NCBI GenBank assembly: GCA_014380255.1
Contig: JACMKG010000318.1
Coordinates: 1-6,263, forward strand
Direction: 5' to 3'
Length of the DNA: 6,263 nt
Source of the DNA: Prolixibacteraceae bacterium
GTDB lineage: Bacteria > Bacteroidota > Bacteroidia > Bacteroidales > Prolixibacteraceae
Position numbers and translations under genes: made by a program. The notes beneath the pieces are model-generated. The model was not told the DNA's origin. It worked only from the letters and a program-made list of their open reading frames with translations, and did no database searches. This document shows, piece by piece, positions 5,724-6,263 of this stretch (positions within the stretch are counted from its first letter, which is position 1; each line of letters starts with the position of its first letter).

Positions 5724-5824
5724 TGCTTGCTTTTGGCTGCTTGCTGCTGGCAAAACTAGGCTGCGCTCTTATTTCATTAACTCAGACCGAAGCATTTCTT
5801 GCCAGCAGCCAGGTGCCAGTAGCC
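5724..5824. repeat. Inverted clusters of 7-bp repeats (GCCAGNA family) between apt and uvrC
   Basis: On the minus strand, 5751 down to 5724 reads GCCAGCA, GCAAGCA, GCCAAAA, GCAAGCA, a period of seven. On the plus strand, 5801-5824 reads GCCAGCA, GCCAGGT, GCCAGTA, GCC. The two clusters face each other, and 5743-5753 pairs perfectly with 5799-5809 over 11 bp, leaving a 45-base loop. The family matches the heptads at 682-709. Confidence 0.7.
5751..5758 (-). promoter_or_regulatory. Candidate -7 box for uvrC
   Basis: On the minus strand this reads TAGTTTTG, an exact match to TAnnTTTG. It would start a transcript near 5744 with a leader of about 57 bases before the uvrC ATG. A clear -33 element is lacking. 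If real, uvrC has its own promoter and does not depend only on read-through from apt. The box overlaps the end of an inverted-repeat arm (5743-5753). Confidence 0.35.
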
Positions 5825-5852
5825 CATTTCTATTTTTTAATCTTCCATTTCA

Positions 5853-5880
5853 AGTTGCCGGTTTCTTAGAACTGGCAACT
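5853..5880 (-). terminator. Hairpin just after apt, weak terminator candidate
   Basis: AGTTGCC at 5853-5859 pairs with GGCAACT at 5874-5880, and a few more inner pairs extend the stem around one mismatch, leaving a short loop. It starts eight bases after the apt stop on the minus strand. No T-run follows it in that direction, so it may protect the apt 3' end or attenuate rather than terminate. The complementary reading is not next to a plus-strand gene. Confidence 0.35.
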
Positions 5881-5888
5881 GGCGTTAT

Positions 5889-6263
5889 TTAGTATTGAAT
5901 CACCGTATGACTTTCATACTTTGCCAACTCTTCCTTCTTGGGAGTTTGCAAAAAGGTAAGGTCACAGATAAACGACAGGTACACTTTTTTCACGTTCATT
6001 TGCTTGACCAGGTTTAATGCAGCCAGGGCCGTTCCACCGGTTGCCAGCAGATCATCGTGAATCAATACCACGTCATCTTCGGTAAGGGCATCGCAATGAA
6101 TCTCTATGGAATCCACGCCATATTCCAATTCGTAGGATTCGCTAAAGATAGCCGAAGGCAGTTTTCCCTTCTTACGAATGGGTACAAATCCGGCATTGAT
6201 GCAATAAGCCACAGCCCCACCAACGATGAATCCACGCGATTCAAGCGACACAACTTTGGTAAT
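5889..6263 (-). CDS. apt: Adenine phosphoribosyltransferase, 5' end outside the window
   Basis: Salvages adenine by joining it to PRPP to give AMP and pyrophosphate in the cytoplasm. The 124 visible residues cover the C-terminal two thirds of a protein usually about 170-180 long; the first 50 or so residues are beyond the window. The fragment opens with ITKVVSLESRGFIVG, the conserved substrate-site strand. It then has VPIRKKGKLP, the flexible-loop region ELEYG, and the PRPP-binding signature VVLIHDDLLATGGTA with its paired aspartates. A GTG at 6249-6251 is not the start, since the conserved TKVVSLESRGF segment reads straight through it to the window edge. The stop is TAA at 5889-5891. uvrC follows on the same strand after 201 bases containing repeats and a possible separate promoter. 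Confidence 0.93.
   Translation of the reverse strand: MTKVVSLESRGFIVGGAVAYCINAGFVPIRKKGKLPSAIFSESYELEYGVDSIEIHCDALTEDDVVLIHDDLLATGGTALAALNLVKQMNVKKVYLSFICDLTFLQTPKKEELAKYESHTVIQY

Noticed and set aside
6249..6251. GTG as the apt start codon
   Set aside because: The conserved residues ITKV continue upstream of it to the window edge, and a start here would remove about a third of the normal protein.

Overview
The window looks like ordinary chromosomal DNA from a member of the Bacteroidota, perhaps a Bacteroidales or Marinilabiliales-type anaerobe. The evidence is protein style (the xth and rsgA products resemble Bacteroides-type homologues), a few octamers matching the TAnnTTTG -7 box of this phylum, mostly absent Shine-Dalgarno sequences, and two kinds of intergenic repeat that I associate with these genomes. 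The assignment is made by eye and is firm only to phylum.

Layout. Bases 1-99 are the last 32 codons of a plus-strand gene, possibly a family 32 glycoside hydrolase, closed by a strong intrinsic terminator. A gene-free stretch of about 720 bases follows. It holds five tandem 11-bp repeats with an inverted copy, a pair of AT palindromes and a run of 7-bp repeats. Next comes tdh (plus strand, zinc-dependent threonine 3-dehydrogenase), which converges on xth (minus strand, exodeoxyribonuclease III). The junction between them is filled by a three-copy REP-like inverted repeat. xth and rsgA (plus strand, ribosome-assembly GTPase) are divergent across 74 bases, and both use a non-ATG start. rsgA converges on uvrC (minus strand, excision nuclease subunit C) across a compact, nearly symmetrical terminator that can serve both. 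Upstream of uvrC on the same strand, after a 201-base gap containing a second set of 7-bp repeats, lies the 3' two thirds of apt (adenine phosphoribosyltransferase), cut by the window end.

How the genes relate. No multi-step pathway is encoded here. xth (base excision and abasic-site repair) and uvrC (nucleotide excision repair) are both DNA repair genes but are separate transcription units. apt and uvrC are co-oriented and may be partly co-transcribed. tdh has no kbl partner in view. I see no mobile element, CRISPR array, tRNA, rRNA, toxin-antitoxin pair or defence cluster.

I found no undescribed system. The items most worth a second look are non-coding: the 11-bp repeat array, the matching heptad-repeat clusters at two loci, and the three-arm REP-like element. 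One coding oddity also stands out, a one-residue glycine insertion in the NAD-binding loop of the threonine dehydrogenase.
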